A stretch of DNA of 64,000 nucleotides from Cryptomeria japonica (lineage: Eukaryota > Streptophyta > Pinopsida > Cupressales > Cupressaceae): contig NC_081414.1 of the NCBI RefSeq assembly GCF_030272615.1, forward strand, positions 2,481,501-2,545,500. Direction: 5' to 3'. Shown here in pieces: positions 1-11,933 of this stretch. The position numbers and the translations under genes were made by a program. How positions within the stretch are numbered: the first letter of the stretch is position 1; every line of letters starts with the position of its first letter. Below the pieces are notes generated by a model. That model ran no database searches. It was not told where the DNA came from and was given only the letters and a program-made list of their open reading frames with translations.

Positions 1-516
1 ACAAAAATTAGATAACCAAGGACTAAAGTACATCTTTACCCAACCCCACTTAAATACTAGACAAAGAAGGTGGTTAGAGTTTCTAAGTGAATATGATTTG
101 AAATTGAATATATTAAGGGGAAGGAAAATAGGGTGGCAGATGCTTTAAGTAGAAGGAGACACTTGATGACTATAGCAACATTCAAAACTTCTTGCAAGAG
201 ACAAGTAATGGATGAGCAGGGACATGACCCATGGTATGAGCAAGTCGAATTGACTTTAGAATACAATCCAACCAATCCTAAGGTTGAAGGGTATACATTA
301 GATGAAGATGGGTTGCTCAGATACAACAATAGAATCTATATTCCTAATTTAGGAGACTTAAGGGAAGTAGTCTTGTCAGAGGCTCGCAATGCCCCTTATT
401 CAAGGCACCCGAGAGTTAACAAACTTTATGCAAACCTAAAGAAGTTATACTTTTGGCAAGGGATGAAGAATAACATGGCAAGTATGTGGCTAAATGTTTG
501 GAGTGTCAAAGAGTAA
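1..516 (+). pseudogene. E0 Ty3/gypsy pol: end of RNase H and integrase zinc finger (broken)
   Basis: Frame 2 from the window edge reads the C-terminal part of a gypsy RNase H, including a YIFTQPHLN and RQRRWLEFL stretch. Near position 95 the reading shifts to frame 1, which gives the family hallmark [12 protein letters not shown] just before 150. The linker follows, then the integrase N-terminal finger (SRHP at about 400, LKKLYFWQGM at about 440-470). The usual first His of the H2C2 finger appears as Arg (EARNAP). A second frameshift near 481 moves the two finger cysteines (CLEC) into frame 3. These domains normally degrade the RNA strand of the hybrid and bind zinc for integration. The piece is the continuation of an element whose 5' part lies outside the window and it cannot make a working protein. 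Confidence 0.85.
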
Positions 517-1142
517 AGGTAGAGCATAGACATCCAGCTGGATTGTTAAAATTACATGATGTAACTCAACACAAGTGGCAAGTTATTAGCATGGATTTTG
601 TGCAAGGGTTACCCACGTCACCTTCTAGACATGATACAATAATGGTGGTAATTGACAAACTCACTAAGGTGGTACACTTTATACCGGGGAGTCTAATGGA
701 TGACGCACCTACCTTGGCTAGGCGCTTTGTTAAGGAAATATTTAGGTTGCATGGAATGCCAAAGAAAATCATATCAGATAGAGATGTTAGATTCACTTCA
801 AGGTTTTGGACAACTCTTCAAACAGCTCTAGGAACTCAACTAAATTTGAGCACTGCATACCATCCTAAAACCGACGGCCAAATAGAAAGGACAAATCAGA
901 TTTTAGAAGACATACTTTGCATGTACTGCATGGACCAACAAAAGAAATGGGAAGATTACTTACCCCTGGTAGAGTTTGCTTACAATAATACATATCAAAC
1001 ATCTTTGGGAATGGCACCTTTCGAAGCATTGTATGGTAGACCATGTCGAACACCTTTGAGGTTGGATAGTCTTGAAGATAGAGTAATTGTTGGGCCAGAT
1101 ATGTTGAAGGAGATGGAAAGGAAAACTAAGGAAATTAGATAG
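486..1142 (+). pseudogene. E0 Ty3/gypsy integrase core
   Basis: This is a 218-codon open stretch with the CLEC half of the zinc finger at its start and then a full rve catalytic core. The catalytic triad is visible: Asp37 in SMDFVQG, Asp98 in ISDRDVRF and Glu134 in GQIERTNQ, with 35 residues between the second Asp and Glu, as expected for D,D(35)E. The family signature WEDYLPLVEFAYNN lies near residues 155-168, and MAPFEALYGRPCRTPL follows. Integrase joins the cDNA ends to host DNA. The stretch ends at an in-frame TAG (1140-1142) where related elements read on (EIR-stop-RLKEASDRQ). The stop fits a CAG-to-TAG change. The core itself looks little damaged. Confidence 0.9.
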
Positions 1143-1607
1143 AGATTGAAGGAAGCCTCAGATAGGCAGAAAAGTTATGCAGACAAAAATAGGACTCCAA
1201 GGGAATTTGAGGTGGGAGAGAAAGTCTTCCTAAGGGTTAGGCCACACAAGAGTTCCATAAGGATTGGAAAAAAGACTAAGCTTGCACCTCGTTATGTTGG
1301 ACCCTTTAAAATATTGGAAAGGATTATTCCAGTTGCATACCAGTTGGCCTTACCTCCCCAGTTGAGACGAATCCATGATGTCCTCCATGTATCTCTTCTT
1401 AAAAAGCAGGTACCTGATGAGAAACATATTTTGAATTGGGATGCTTTACAGGTCCAGGAAATGGGAGGAATAATGATAGAGACATTCAAAATCTTGGAGA
1501 GGTGCTAGTGCCAATTGTGCAACAGAGAGGTTGATCAATGCAAAGTACAATGGAACCAGTATGATGAAAAGAATGCCACATGGGAAGATACTAAGGAAAT
1601 GCAATAG
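1143..1607 (+). pseudogene. E0 integrase C-terminus and chromodomain
   Basis: This stretch continues in the same frame after the TAG. It has the tail KSYADKNRTP, then VGEKVFLRVRP and the GPF-type motif LAPRYVGPFKILERI near 1300, then IHDVLHVSLLKK. After one more TAG (1506-1508) the frame reads a short chromodomain-like segment (CKVQWNQYDE, NATWEDTKEM) and ends at TAG 1605-1607, followed by LFP, where relatives usually have QQLFP. Chromodomains steer chromovirus integration toward marked chromatin, so the lineage call is a Ty3/gypsy chromovirus, probably Tekay/Del-like. All three stops in this element are TAG. Confidence 0.8.
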
Positions 1608-1685
1608 TTGTTTCCTTTTTTGTTTTAATCATGAACTATAGACTCTTTTGGATGCGTTCAATAAGTGCATCGAGATGATGCACAA

Positions 1686-1701
1686 ATTAAGGGGGGGAGG
1701 A
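1686..1701 (+). other. E0 polypurine tract
   Basis: The purine run AATTAAGGGGGGGAGGA ends directly before TGTCACAACC. It sits about 80 bp after the end of the pol frame, which is where the plus-strand primer of a gypsy element belongs. Confidence 0.75.
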
Positions 1702-2389
1702 TGTCACAACCCTCCTTTATCACTTTTTGATTTAAGTATAATTCTATTATATTTTTGGTTAAGCTATTTAAAATGATTGAATAAATGTTATAAAATAATA
1801 ATAAACACACACACACACTTGGAGAGTATAATTCAAAGGCATTATTTTTATTTTTATTTATTTTCCCACTCCCAATTATGGCACATGTTGTAGGAGGAAT
1901 TAGAAGCTTCTAGAGGAATCTCCACCACCTTGCATATAACTCCCCCACTAAGTTTTTAATCAATTTGCATGAGTCCAATATTGGAAAAGAATCTCTTTTT
2001 TTTAATTAAATTCTCTAGATAGTGGAATTGAGTGATTTTTCTTATAAAATTGTATGCAAGTTTCAAAGAAGGGAGTTGATTTTGTTTTGAAGAAAATTTC
2101 CCAAGTTTTTAGTAGTAGGATCTTCTTTGGTAGTCTCATTTTCATTGCAGGATTTTTAAGTTGTTGTTTGAAGGATTTCTCTCAAGTTGCAAGGAAGGAT
2201 CAAAAAGGATAGCTAGAGGATTCAACATAAAGCTTTGATAAGCCAGGTTCTCTCTTTGTCACCTCCCATTTACATATGATAAATTTATATTATCAAAAAA
2301 TAGCTTCTAGATCTTCTTTCAAAAAATTTATTAGAGTGTAAATCTTTTTCTTCTTATTTAGGGATAAATATTGATAAAAGTATTTTCAT

Positions 2390-2580
2390 ATATTGCATGC
2401 AAAAGATAACTTTAATATTTATTTAATTCTCTTTAGAAAATAGATATCAGATCTTGCTTGCATGTGAAAGATAGCTTTATTTTTATTTTTATTTTTAGAG
2501 AAGAAATATTAGATCTTGCTTGCATGTGAAAGATAGCCTTATTTTTATTTAAATTTCTTTAGAAAACTATATACATGATC
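2390..2580 (+). repeat. Degenerate tandem repeat of about 62 bp in the E0 LTR
   Basis: The phrase AGATCTTGCTTGCATGTGAAA occurs near 2450 and 2512, with diverged copies before and after. Each is followed by an AT-rich TTTATTTTTATTT tail and TTTAGA. Confidence 0.6.
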
Positions 2581-2762
2581 TTGCTTTTTGCTTTTCCAAA
2601 GATTTTAGATCTATCCAAAAATCATGTTTCCCTTATTTAAAAAAAAATTCTTTTTCTTCTGAGATTAAAAACTCTTGTGTGATTTGAATCTTAATCTTTA
2701 TTTCTTCCCTCAAATTCATTTCTTTGGCTCTTCGAATGGAAATCTGAAAGAAAATCTCTCTA

Positions 2763-2976
2763 TGAATATCAGTTGAAATTGAGGAATATATGTCCCTGTA
2801 AATAGTCCTCTATGTTATTCATCCCTGTAAATAAATCTTTATTCTCATTTGATTACATAATTATTATATATATATATATATATATATGGTTATATATTCT
2901 CTGTGTGAATATTAGTTGAAATTGAAGAATATATCTCCCTGTGAATAATCCTCTGTGTTATTCATCCCTGTGAATG
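2763..2976 (+). repeat. Direct repeat of about 75 bp, spaced 143 bp, in the E0 LTR
   Basis: TGAATATCAGTTGAAATTGA at about 2763 recurs as TGAATATTAGTTGAAATTGA at about 2906. Both are followed by GAATATAT, CTCCCTGT and GTTATTCATCCCTGT. A (TA)n run separates the copies. Confidence 0.6.
2867..2886. repeat. (TA)n microsatellite
   Basis: About ten TA units lie between the two direct repeat copies. Confidence 0.85.
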
Positions 2977-2988
2977 CTGGAATAAACT

Positions 2989-3056
2989 CTCTCTCTCTCT
3001 CTCTCTATAAATATTAATCTCCTGTTTACTATAAAATCAAACTAAAACAATTACCT

Positions 3057-3097
<41 letters not shown>
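2989..3097. repeat. (CT)n, (CA)n and (TA)n microsatellites
   Basis: A CT run lies at about 2989-3006. A CA run at about 3058-3077 runs straight into a TA run ending near 3097. The cluster marks the left side of the GC-rich island. Confidence 0.85.
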
Positions 3098-3175
3098 AAA
3101 TTTATCCCAACAAAAATAAATTTTAATGTTGCAAGTGATTTTAATATTAATCTTGTCCTTCGAAATTTATTCTGA

Positions 3176-3410
3176 ATGAGTTTCGGGCGACGTGCATGGG
3201 AAGGCGAAGTAACTGTCGGGACGACAATACCAGTAACTGCCAGGGGCAGTGGTACCCTCCACTACCCCTGTGGTCACTATCACGGTAGTGGCCGCAAGGG
3301 GAATGGAGGGGCCCGCGATGTCCCCTCAACCCTGCGTGCCTACGCATGCAGGACCGCAGGGGTGATGGGATCCATGGTCCCCACTCCCCCCCTACATACT
3401 ATTAAAACAA
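3176..3410. other. GC-rich island inside the E0 LTR
   Basis: This block is strikingly GC-rich against AT-rich surroundings. It contains an inverted repeat with arms CCACTACC (3259-3266) and GGTAGTGG (3284-3291). Open frames on both strands here (for example 3176-3427 on plus) show no family motif and are probably a by-product of base composition. I see no gene. Confidence 0.5.
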
Positions 3411-5054
3411 CAAGTCCGCTTATATAATTTTTTTTGTATTTAGATTTTAATTTTTATATTTTAAAATTTATAAATTGGAATTTGTTAGTAATTACTCTAA
3501 ATTAAATTTTTAGTTTAATTGTTAATAATTTTTAAGTTAGTAAATTAAACTTAGGAAAATTTATAATTAGGATTATTATGTAATAAATTTGCAAATTTAA
3601 ATTAAGGTGTATAATTGGAATCTCTCAACCTATTTGAGATTTATTGGGTTACTTGATCGGTAATTTTAGGTTCTTTAAAAAATTTAAGTCTTATTATTAT
3701 GATTGATCCAAAATCGCCAAAAGTATAAACTAATTGTTCATTTTGAACCAGTAACTCTATAATTAATTATTCTCAGGATAAAAGTAAACATTGCTTAATT
3801 TTGTATGTAAATGACACTATTTTTGCATCATATGCATTACTTATATATTAAAATTGCATTCATTGATGAGCAAGTTACATTTCCATTATCTTCATGCAAG
3901 TTACATGTTTTAATACGTGAGTTTATAATTATCATTATCATACCATTATATATTAATTAGTTTAGTTGTAGAAGAATGGTATTTCTTTTTATCAAATGGT
4001 ACTTGGATGCCATCGAAGTAGTTATTCAAATAATTAAGCTTTACAATATCTAATTGTACACGTTCAATTCATAATTTTTTTCAAGTATGATGCTTTTCAT
4101 AGCTCCTTAGTTAAGAAAACTAAATAAAGGAAGTTGGAAAACCCAAACCTAGTAGCATTTGGTATATACAGTGCCTCTGGGTCACACTTACGGGTAATGT
4201 CATCGTGTTGAACTAGTGTACTTAATGCCTAATAAAGCTACATCAACGACGTCTGTGGTGTTGTCCCTATAAATTGTCGGGGAGTAATAAGGGACACTTG
4301 GAAGTTAAAATCCAAGGGGCGGGTAATCCCCCTTGGATCGATAATTTAATAAGATAATTCTAAAATGATCTTTCATCTGTTGAGTTAAACCATAGTAAAC
4401 TCCTATAGGGATGATGAGTGAAATGCTTTTATGACATTGATTTAATCTCAAAGAATTGCTGACAATTGACAGTTGGTCAAGGGTGACGCTTATGATAGGT
4501 ATTAAGATCTAGTTGTTTTAGGCCACAAGCAATAGGCCATCTTGAGCCTTTGCTTAAGTGCTACCATCATGGGTAGCAACCGCAGAGAAACTGTTTGGGA
4601 CATTGATCCTAGAAAGGGTTGCGTACCCCCTAATCTATTTACATCAAACCATAGAGTAGAAAATAGAACTACATACTTTACGCCTTGATCCCATGTCGAA
4701 ACGGGTATGTAGGCAGTCTTGGGATGGAGTTGTCCCTAGTACTCAGGTGTTCGTGGGTGGGGTCTAGGCTTGGTAAAGAAGGATTGAGTAGAATCCTAAT
4801 TTAAAAGATAAGTATAATAAAATGGAAAAAGTAATTCAATGCATACTCGGAAGGAATCCCATATGGATTCGCTTGACTTCCCGAGGCTTTAAGCAAAATT
4901 TCGAGGCAGAATTCAAGCTTGTATTATGTTATTTAATTACTCCTAAGGACGGTGACCTCAGTGCACTTCTATTAGAAGAGTGTAGTACTTAGTGAGTGGC
5001 TCAGGACCCAAATGGTCCCGATGAGTCTAAGTCTCTAGCTAGAGCACCTCCTAT

Positions 5055-5195
5055 CCCAATTGGATAGATGCCTACCTCGTATGGGTAGATGCCTATCTTG
5101 TATTGGATAGATGAAATCTTATGTCCCGTATGGACAGATGCTCATCCCAGATGGATGAATGCCTAATCCAAATGGATGGATGCCCAGAGTATGAG
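5055..5195 (+). repeat. Degenerate array of about 20-27 bp units in the E0 LTR end
   Basis: About six copies of a unit resembling TGGATAGATGCCTATC occur. Examples are TTGGATAGATGCC, ATGGGTAGATGCC, ATGGACAGATGC, ATGGATGAATGCC and ATGGATGGATGCC. The array ends about 85 bp before the proposed LTR end. Confidence 0.65.
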
Positions 5196-5279
5196 ATTGA
5201 ATCAAACACAAGTGATTAAATTAAACAAAAAAAAAAAGAATGGTCAAATTTGTTGGGTTAAATATGGTGGGTTATTACA

Positions 5280-6824
5280 CCTATCATGCATCCATTATCT
5301 TCCCAAAAGTAAAAAATAAAAGAAAAAAAAACAAAGAAAAATAATTCGTCTGATGGTGAAAACCACTTCTTGTGGTGCCTTAGGCAAGTACCATGATGAA
5401 AACTTGAAAAAAAAGCATCATATGTAATTCATTACCCTCTTGTAGTCTACACTTGGGGGTAACTTTCATCCATGCTTCCTATATAGCTTATCCTCAATTA
5501 TCCCTTATCTTCCATTATCCCCCATTCACCCTATCTACCCCCATATCACCTTTTCTACCTTTGATCTTGACAAGGTTAAGGATCCCCACAACCATCATGC
5601 ATCATATCAACTTCACCTTATCCACACCCTTCATATCAATTATCTTTTCATTTCTTGCTTCTAGCATCCCTTATTACCTTTGATCTTTCTTATCCTATCT
5701 CCATCCTATCGTATCCATCCTTTGATCTTGATCAAAACCAAGGACATAGAAGAAAAACATGTTTTCATAAACCTCTTGACTTGTCCATTCCTTATGGAGC
5801 ACATGCCATTTAATGCACCATGCCATCACCTTATATTTCCATATCTATTCCCTTAGCTTGGGTTCCCATCATAAGGCAGTCCTTGAAAATAAATTTAACC
5901 TTGATTCCATATTAATTTGCCACCATCCTTCACTTATCCATTTTCATCCCATCATTTCATTCATCCACTCTTGATGCCTTATTCCTTGCTAGACACTTGG
6001 GGAAAATAAATACATCTTGTTTGAGAATAAATTTTGATATATCTTATATCTCAATAACCTATAAAGGCAACTTTAAAAAAAAATTAAAATCCAAAAATAA
6101 TAACAAAAACTTTTAAAATACAAAAAAATATAAAATAAATAAATTCAAAAACAAAAAATTATAAATAATTGTCTCTTTCTTAAGCATTGACACTTTGAAC
6201 AAACACAATCAAAACATTACAATAAAATTGAGCTTAAAAAATCTTGGATTAATAAACAAACTATTGAACTAGTCTACTTCCTTACTAATCAACTACCTAT
6301 CACTTTTAACATCTTTATCAAACAATGTGCCTCTATGGATACATTATTCTTAGAATAGGCACCCTATCAAATATCATGTCCTATGAACACATCTTTCATA
6401 TAATGGACATCCTATTGTGCCTCTATAGATACATCATTCCTAAAACACACACCCTATCAGATATCATGTCCTACAGATACATCTTTCCTAAAATGGACAT
6501 CCTATCAAACATCATTTTAATAAAAACACTTTTAATTTGGGAAAGAAGATCTAAATGGTTGTTGAATTATTTGGTCTAGTGAGTCTTATCTTGTATTTGA
6601 TTTATCATGTACCATGATCCTATGCTACTCAAGGATATCCACAAGTAATTAGAGAAGAAAAGGTGGACCATTATTTTTATCATTTGATTGTTGTTTGTGG
6701 TTTGTATTATTAATCCTTGCAAATGGTATATGAGTTATCTAGTTTTTACCATATCTAGATATGCTTGCATTCACTTGCCATAATAAGTTCAATGATGATG
6801 TAGCACTATATCAAGTACAAGATT
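5280..6824. other. Spacer between E0 and the CACTA element
   Basis: This is AT- and pyrimidine-rich plus-strand text (many ATCC and TATC words) with no credible gene. Open frames at 5453-5683 and 6325-6579 have low-complexity translations. Apart from one tandem duplication it holds nothing I can name. Confidence 0.5.
6326..6505 (+). repeat. Tandem duplication, 2 x 90 bp
   Basis: TGTGCCTCTATGGATACATT (6326) recurs as TGTGCCTCTATAGATACATC (6416). Both copies continue through CACCCTATCA, ATATCATGTCCTA and ATGGACATCCTATC. Confidence 0.8.
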
Positions 6825-6858
6825 CCACACTAGTACATTCGGAGCTAATTTCCGATGG
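6825..6858 (+). repeat. CACTA left target duplication and terminal inverted repeat
   Basis: CCA precedes CACTAGTACATTCGGAG. Positions 1-5, 7-12, 14-16 and 21-25 of the repeat match the reverse complement of the right end. Confidence 0.85.
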
Positions 6859-7330
6859 CCGATTGTCGGAATTGCAACAAATTTTCGTCAGAGTGCCGAC
6901 AAAAGTAGCCATCGAAAACTTGTCGTCGGATTTGTTGATGATGCCCCTAAATGTCAGAAATATGACAATCCCATGGACTCTATCGATGGTGGGCATGATC
7001 GCTCTTCCGGTCAAAAAAGTCATCGGACATGCAGCATCCCCGTCGGATGCTTCAGTAGATTGCATCACAAAATCGACAACAATTTGGAACTTCGCACCGA
7101 CGGTGATGTTGTTTGTCTGATGCTTGTGTCATTGGCCCATTCGGAGGCATCGATGACCATCCGACTATGAAGTGTCGTCGCACATACAACATCCTCATCG
7201 GATGTTTGTCTAGTTTGAGTCGAAAGTGTGACGACTCCAAAACCTTTTCACCGACAAGAATGTTGTATGTCCGCCGATTTCATCATCGGTGGAAAGCTTG
7301 GTATTCGTCGTAACTCCGACGATGATAATA
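6836..7330 (+). repeat. CACTA left subterminal region rich in CCGACGA-type motifs
   Basis: Words such as TTCCGATGG, TTGTCGGAATT, GTGCCGACAA, TTGTCGTCGGATT, CATCGGAC, CCGTCGGATG, TCGTCGTAACTCCGACG and CACCGACGG recur on both strands for about 500 bp. In CACTA elements, short repeats next to the ends are binding sites for the element's TNPA-type protein. Their density here and presence at the other end support that role. The frames 6761-7120 and 6811-7068 are shadows of this repeat. Confidence 0.7.
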
Positions 7331-7694
7331 TTTTTATCAAAAAAAAAATATTATTATCTAGTCATTGATATGTACAGTGAATGATATTCTATCCCCACCA
7401 CCTACTAGTAGGGGGCATAGGTTTGAGGCTAATATGAGGCGCATTGGTTTCAAGCTAATATGATTAGGCGCACCATGGTTGAGATGGTCCAACTCCCTAG
7501 TCTCAGTCTAGGACTAAGCTCATGCCATATCTAAATGAAAGACATCTCGAATACATCGTCGGTGGAAAGCTGCAAAATGCCATTTTCATACATAAGCAAG
7601 ACATACACAATTGGGAACAATCACCAAGAGAATGGTAAAAAGTGTGTTTGAGATCATTGTCCTAATTGTGTTGTGGTCACCAAGAGATCACCGT

Positions 7695-7786
7695 AAATTT
7701 GTCGACCTTTCCTTCATTTAAACCAAGTAAACCTTTGTAACAAAATTGTCCAAGTGTGTTTAAATAAAGGAAAGGTTGACAAATTT
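7695..7786. repeat. Inverted repeat, two 29-bp arms
   Basis: The arms at 7695-7723 and 7758-7786 match at 27 of 29 positions in inverted orientation, separated by a 34-base loop. Transcription would give a strong hairpin. It lies inside the CACTA element beyond the subterminal repeats. Confidence 0.8.
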
Positions 7787-10700
7787 CTCCATGTAGTTTT
7801 ACCTGACTCTAGAATTAGTCAGTTGTTTAAAACAACTCATAACCATTGTAACAAAATTCACACTAATGATATATTTCCTAACAGTTTTTATCCATGAATG
7901 ATATTTAGGTTTACAATCTTGAATTTAGTACATGCAATATCATTAGAACTCAAACATCAATAAACTTGTTTCAAATCAGAAACACTGTGATTTGAATTGC
8001 AAACAAACTATTTAATGTAATGCCTATTGTTTGTATTTTGGAAAAAAGGGTTGGCTGCAAAATTTTGCAGAGCATACTATTTGAGTAATTTACATGTCAA
8101 GTGTATGTTATAATGTCTGAAAACTAAATCACGAAAAGTAAAAAAAAAAAATTGGTTAGCAAATGAAGGGTGCACTTTACATTCTTGTTGTTATCCAATT
8201 CTCTTACTTTAGCTCTGTTTCTTTCTTCATATTTGGGGTCTAGAGCTCCTCCCTAAGTAAAGATTGTTGGTTTTGTCTCCCCTCCTTTGGCTGGAGAGTT
8301 TCTTGCTATCTCTGGTAGTTTGCCCTCAGAGTTCAGCTTCTCTATTGGTCGGAGTACTATTTTCCCTACCTTCTTCTACAAGTGCTCCTCCTCTTGTTTC
8401 CAAGATTTTTCCTTTGCCTTCTACTCAATGGCCCTTGGTTGTGCCTTCATGCCCTCTTAATGTCTTCACTGGGTTCCTGTTTCCTTCAAATGGTGGCTTC
8501 TCTATGTTATGCAATATCCATCTTGGATCTTGCAACATCAAATTCTGGCATGGTTGATGTTGATGCGAGTGATTGGACAATTGTTTTTTATCACATTTTT
8601 TCTTTGAGTAAGAAGATCCTTCTCAAGCAGTTTGGTGCTGTCAAAAGATAAATAAGTTGTCAAGAAAGGTGAGGGCTAAAAAGAATCTTTAGATTAATGT
8701 TTCTGACTATGTTGGTTATTGTTGATGTGGTTTTTCATTGATTTTCTTCAGTTATTCTTCACCAATAGCCTATTTATAACAACTTTATCTATTTGGAAGT
8801 GGGTCCTCTCTAGAACCTACAACCAATCTATCAAAAGAAAATACATATTGGAAAATGTCATCACAAAAATATGTCATTTTTATATGTAAAACTAGAATGT
8901 TCAGGTTTTCTTGAAAACAATCAAATTGAAATTCTCATCTTAGTCTTACAAGTATTAGGGTTCTTACCTAGCAAGATGCTCCTCACAAGGATGATTGTAT
9001 GTTGTCCAGACTGGCTCGCCCTGGAAAATCCTCAAGATCTGTGATAAAAGTCAAAGAAACAATAATAATATCCTCTAGTTCATATAGGAAATGATTTATA
9101 GTGAGTGCCCTTGAGATAAAAGAGCATTTACATTAATGTAGTTGTTTGTGTCGAGGGTAAATCGATGATAGATTCCTCCTGGGAGGATAATCATATCCCC
9201 CTTCTTAACCCATATTCGTATCCATCGATCCTCTTTATCCCTTACATCAAAGGAGCCTATAACAAAAGAAACATAAAACTCAAGCGTCAGTATATGTCAT
9301 TGACAACTCTTGTTTTATGAATTCTTTCAAATTTGTCTTCGCTAGAGTCAACTTTCTAATAGGCTATTCCTATATACTAAGAATTAAATTGCTAAAATTC
9401 CATGACTTCGACCATAAAGACACATAGACTGGGTTCAAGTAATGTATACGAGAATTAAAGGACAATGGAAACTTTTCCATTGTCTATAATAGATAGCAAG
9501 AAGGAAAGACTGTTATCTATGTGACATCTATTTGACAATTTTGGATTCATAACTTTACGTATAAACATATACAACCATGGTATATTGTAAAATGACAAAA
9601 AAAATCCATTTCATGTAATCAATAATTTTGTACAAAGGGGAGGATGCTAATCATGTCACCCTAAATATTCACAAATAGGTATTGAAGGAATGCTGACCAT
9701 AAATATGATAAAATAATGCTTGATTTAGAGGATATAGCTAATTCACCCCTCAATTTAAAAGAAATATCAGGTAAAATTTAGTACTTCTTTTAAGTTGATC
9801 ACATTATGATATAGCACATTAATCAATACTACAACACTGCCACTAGAAAAAGGCAGCAATCTGTCAAAAAAGAATTAGTGATAAATGATAGGGATATAAA
9901 TTGTGCTGAAATGGTTTTGTAATGTTTAGCTCTTTTAATATAAATCCAACTTTTATTTAGCAAAAAAATATATTGATGAGTAAAATGATTAAAAAAATAA
10001 TTTTTTCTGTATATTGAACATAGAAGTTTCAATGATGGTGTTTTGAGATGGATAATTGGAATCCCACTATTTTCCCTAGATTGTTTTAACCAAAATTTTG
10101 GACATGATTCCATTTAGTTTGCACTACATGGTTCACAGGTTATTAGGATTAATGGTTATGTTTCCATGGTGTTTGGATCCAAGCAAAACAAGTTCAATGA
10201 ATCAATAAATGTAGTTTACTCGATACAAAATGTTTGTATATAGATATGGTATACGACATACATGGTGCATGGCAGATCACAAGTTCTTTGATGATTGATT
10301 GCCAAGAAATGGCAGATCTACTAACAAGTTTCTTCTTGTTCTTAATGGTCCACAAGTTTACTGTTTGCAGATTACGTTTCATAGTCACAGGTTGATGGAT
10401 CACATAGATCATTATTTATAGATTATTTCAAGTTGTTCATGGTTTATTGTCACCTAGTTTCTTACCTAATTTTGCATTGTTTTCTACTTTATTTCCTAGC
10501 ATTCATTTGCACTTGAGTCATTCCTATGTTGCTTCAGATATGTTGTTCATGATTTATCCTCAGCTTCCATGGTTACTACCGATTTTGCATTTGACTCAAC
10601 ATAATTCCTAGTTGTGTATTGTACTTCACATATCATACAAAAAGGGTTATTTTAGGAATTAGGATATGATATAGTATTTTACAGTCCTAATATCTAGGTC

Positions 10701-11123
10701 ATTAAACTTTCACATATTGATGTATCATAGTTAGTTATTTTATAATTCAATGTGTGCTTAATGTGATAGTGAGAGTGCAGAGCAAGAGGGTTGAGGAGAA
10801 GTAAGAAGAGACGTGATGCCAAGTTGCCAATTTGTAATGGTCTAATCCTATTTTGAAACCAATTTCTTTTGCACCTTTTCAACTATGCTTCTTGACAAAT
10901 AGTTTACTTGAATGCTCTACTGCTAATTTTCAGTTTGTCTTTCTTGATTTTGTGAATGCCAATGTTTGTTTGCTGATACTTTTGAGATGGCATTTTGGCA
11001 AACAACATGCATGCACTGAAAGGGTTTCAATTTGGAATTGATATTGATAGTGCATATATCACTTTATAATAATCAAGATTTGAATTTATTGAAATGATTT
11101 TAATCAACTAAAGAGAAATATTC

Positions 11124-11213
11124 ATGACTTACAAGTAATAAAAAACCCTACAAGGATGAGGCATATTAATGACTTACAAGTAATAAAAAAACTTACAAGG
11201 ATGAGGCATATTC
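11124..11213 (+). repeat. Tandem duplication, 2 x 45 bp
   Basis: ATGACTTACAAGTAATAAAA followed by TACAAGGATGAGGCATATT occurs twice back to back, starting at 11124 and 11169. Confidence 0.85.
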
Positions 11214-11933
11214 ATAACTTTTGCAATCTTGCCTTGGATATCAACACTAGAAGCAACTCATATTGTTCATGCACAGACAAGACTATCATGCCCAAACTTT
11301 TGGGCACAAACAGAATAATTTTAAAAAAAAAAACTTATCCTAATAAAACTAAATTTGCTAAATAATGCATTGACTAGTCTTGTCTTAACTAAGTTTGGAG
11401 TTAATCTAACAACTAAATCAATTAGGCAAAAATAATCTAAATTAAAAGCAGAATATTAATTCTCCAAAAGAATTATTATTATCTCATCAAATTATAATTA
11501 ATAACCTAGTTTAGATAAAAATCCCTAAAATAATTTGCAAGATATTTTATTCCTCTCAAATAATCTTTTCAATCGTTATCAGAATTTGTTAAATTAATTC
11601 AAGCACTTAGATTCTAAAAGCACCTATATTTTAATTTAACAATAGATATATTGTATATTAACTTTTGACTATAGCACCAAATAAATTCTTTAAGAAAATA
11701 ACCCTATCACATTTAACCTTGAAGAGCCTATAGTTAGGAGAATAAAGTTAATGCCCTTATAGCCAAGATTAACTTACAAGTAAAAAAAAACCCATATAAC
11801 CCAACTGAAATAATATAAACTTACTCACCCCCTACCCATTTTCTACCATCTTGTTATCTTGCCCTAACCCTAACTTTGGGTTAGGGCTTAACAAAGATAT
11901 TCTTTATTTTATTTTATTTTTTGTGTGTGAAGT

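Larger units (their letters stand above)
1702..5279 (+). repeat. E0 probable 3' LTR (about 3.6 kb)
   Basis: The left edge TGTCACAACC follows the polypurine tract, so it is well supported. The right edge is proposed at GGTTATTACA (5270-5279), the imperfect inverted partner of the start. The flanking CCTAT could be a target duplication, but its left partner lies outside the window. No long ORF is credible inside. The region contains AT-rich tandem repeats, microsatellites, a GC-rich island and a degenerate repeat array, all listed separately. A 3.6-kb LTR is long but known for plant gypsy elements. The 5' LTR is not in the window, so the right edge is an inference. Confidence 0.5.
7331..11900. 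other. CACTA left arm, no recognisable gene
   Basis: This is AT-rich sequence with no domain I recognise on either strand. The frames at 8264-8557 and 8382-8651 (plus) and 9829-10113 (minus) overlap or are low in complexity and carry no motif. A hairpin region (7318-7360, complementary GATAATATT arms) and one short tandem duplication are the only structures seen. Confidence 0.45.

Noticed and set aside
3147-3427. Overlapping frames in the E0 LTR
   Set aside because: They lie on both strands of a GC-rich island and have no domain.
6761-7120. 119-residue plus frame at the CACTA left end
   Set aside because: It crosses the transposon boundary and follows the subterminal repeat motif, with competing frames on both strands.
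8264-8651. Two overlapping plus frames with Leu/Ser-rich translations
   Set aside because: Pyrimidine-rich text gives such frames; there is no motif and no agreement between the frames.
9838-9850. CACTAGAAAAAGGC as another CACTA terminus
   Set aside because: No matching inverted end or target duplication was found.
11862-11886. CCCTAACCCTAAC and GGGTTAGGG, telomere-like words
   Set aside because: Only two units each way and not the plant TTTAGGG array; common by chance in AT-rich plant DNA.
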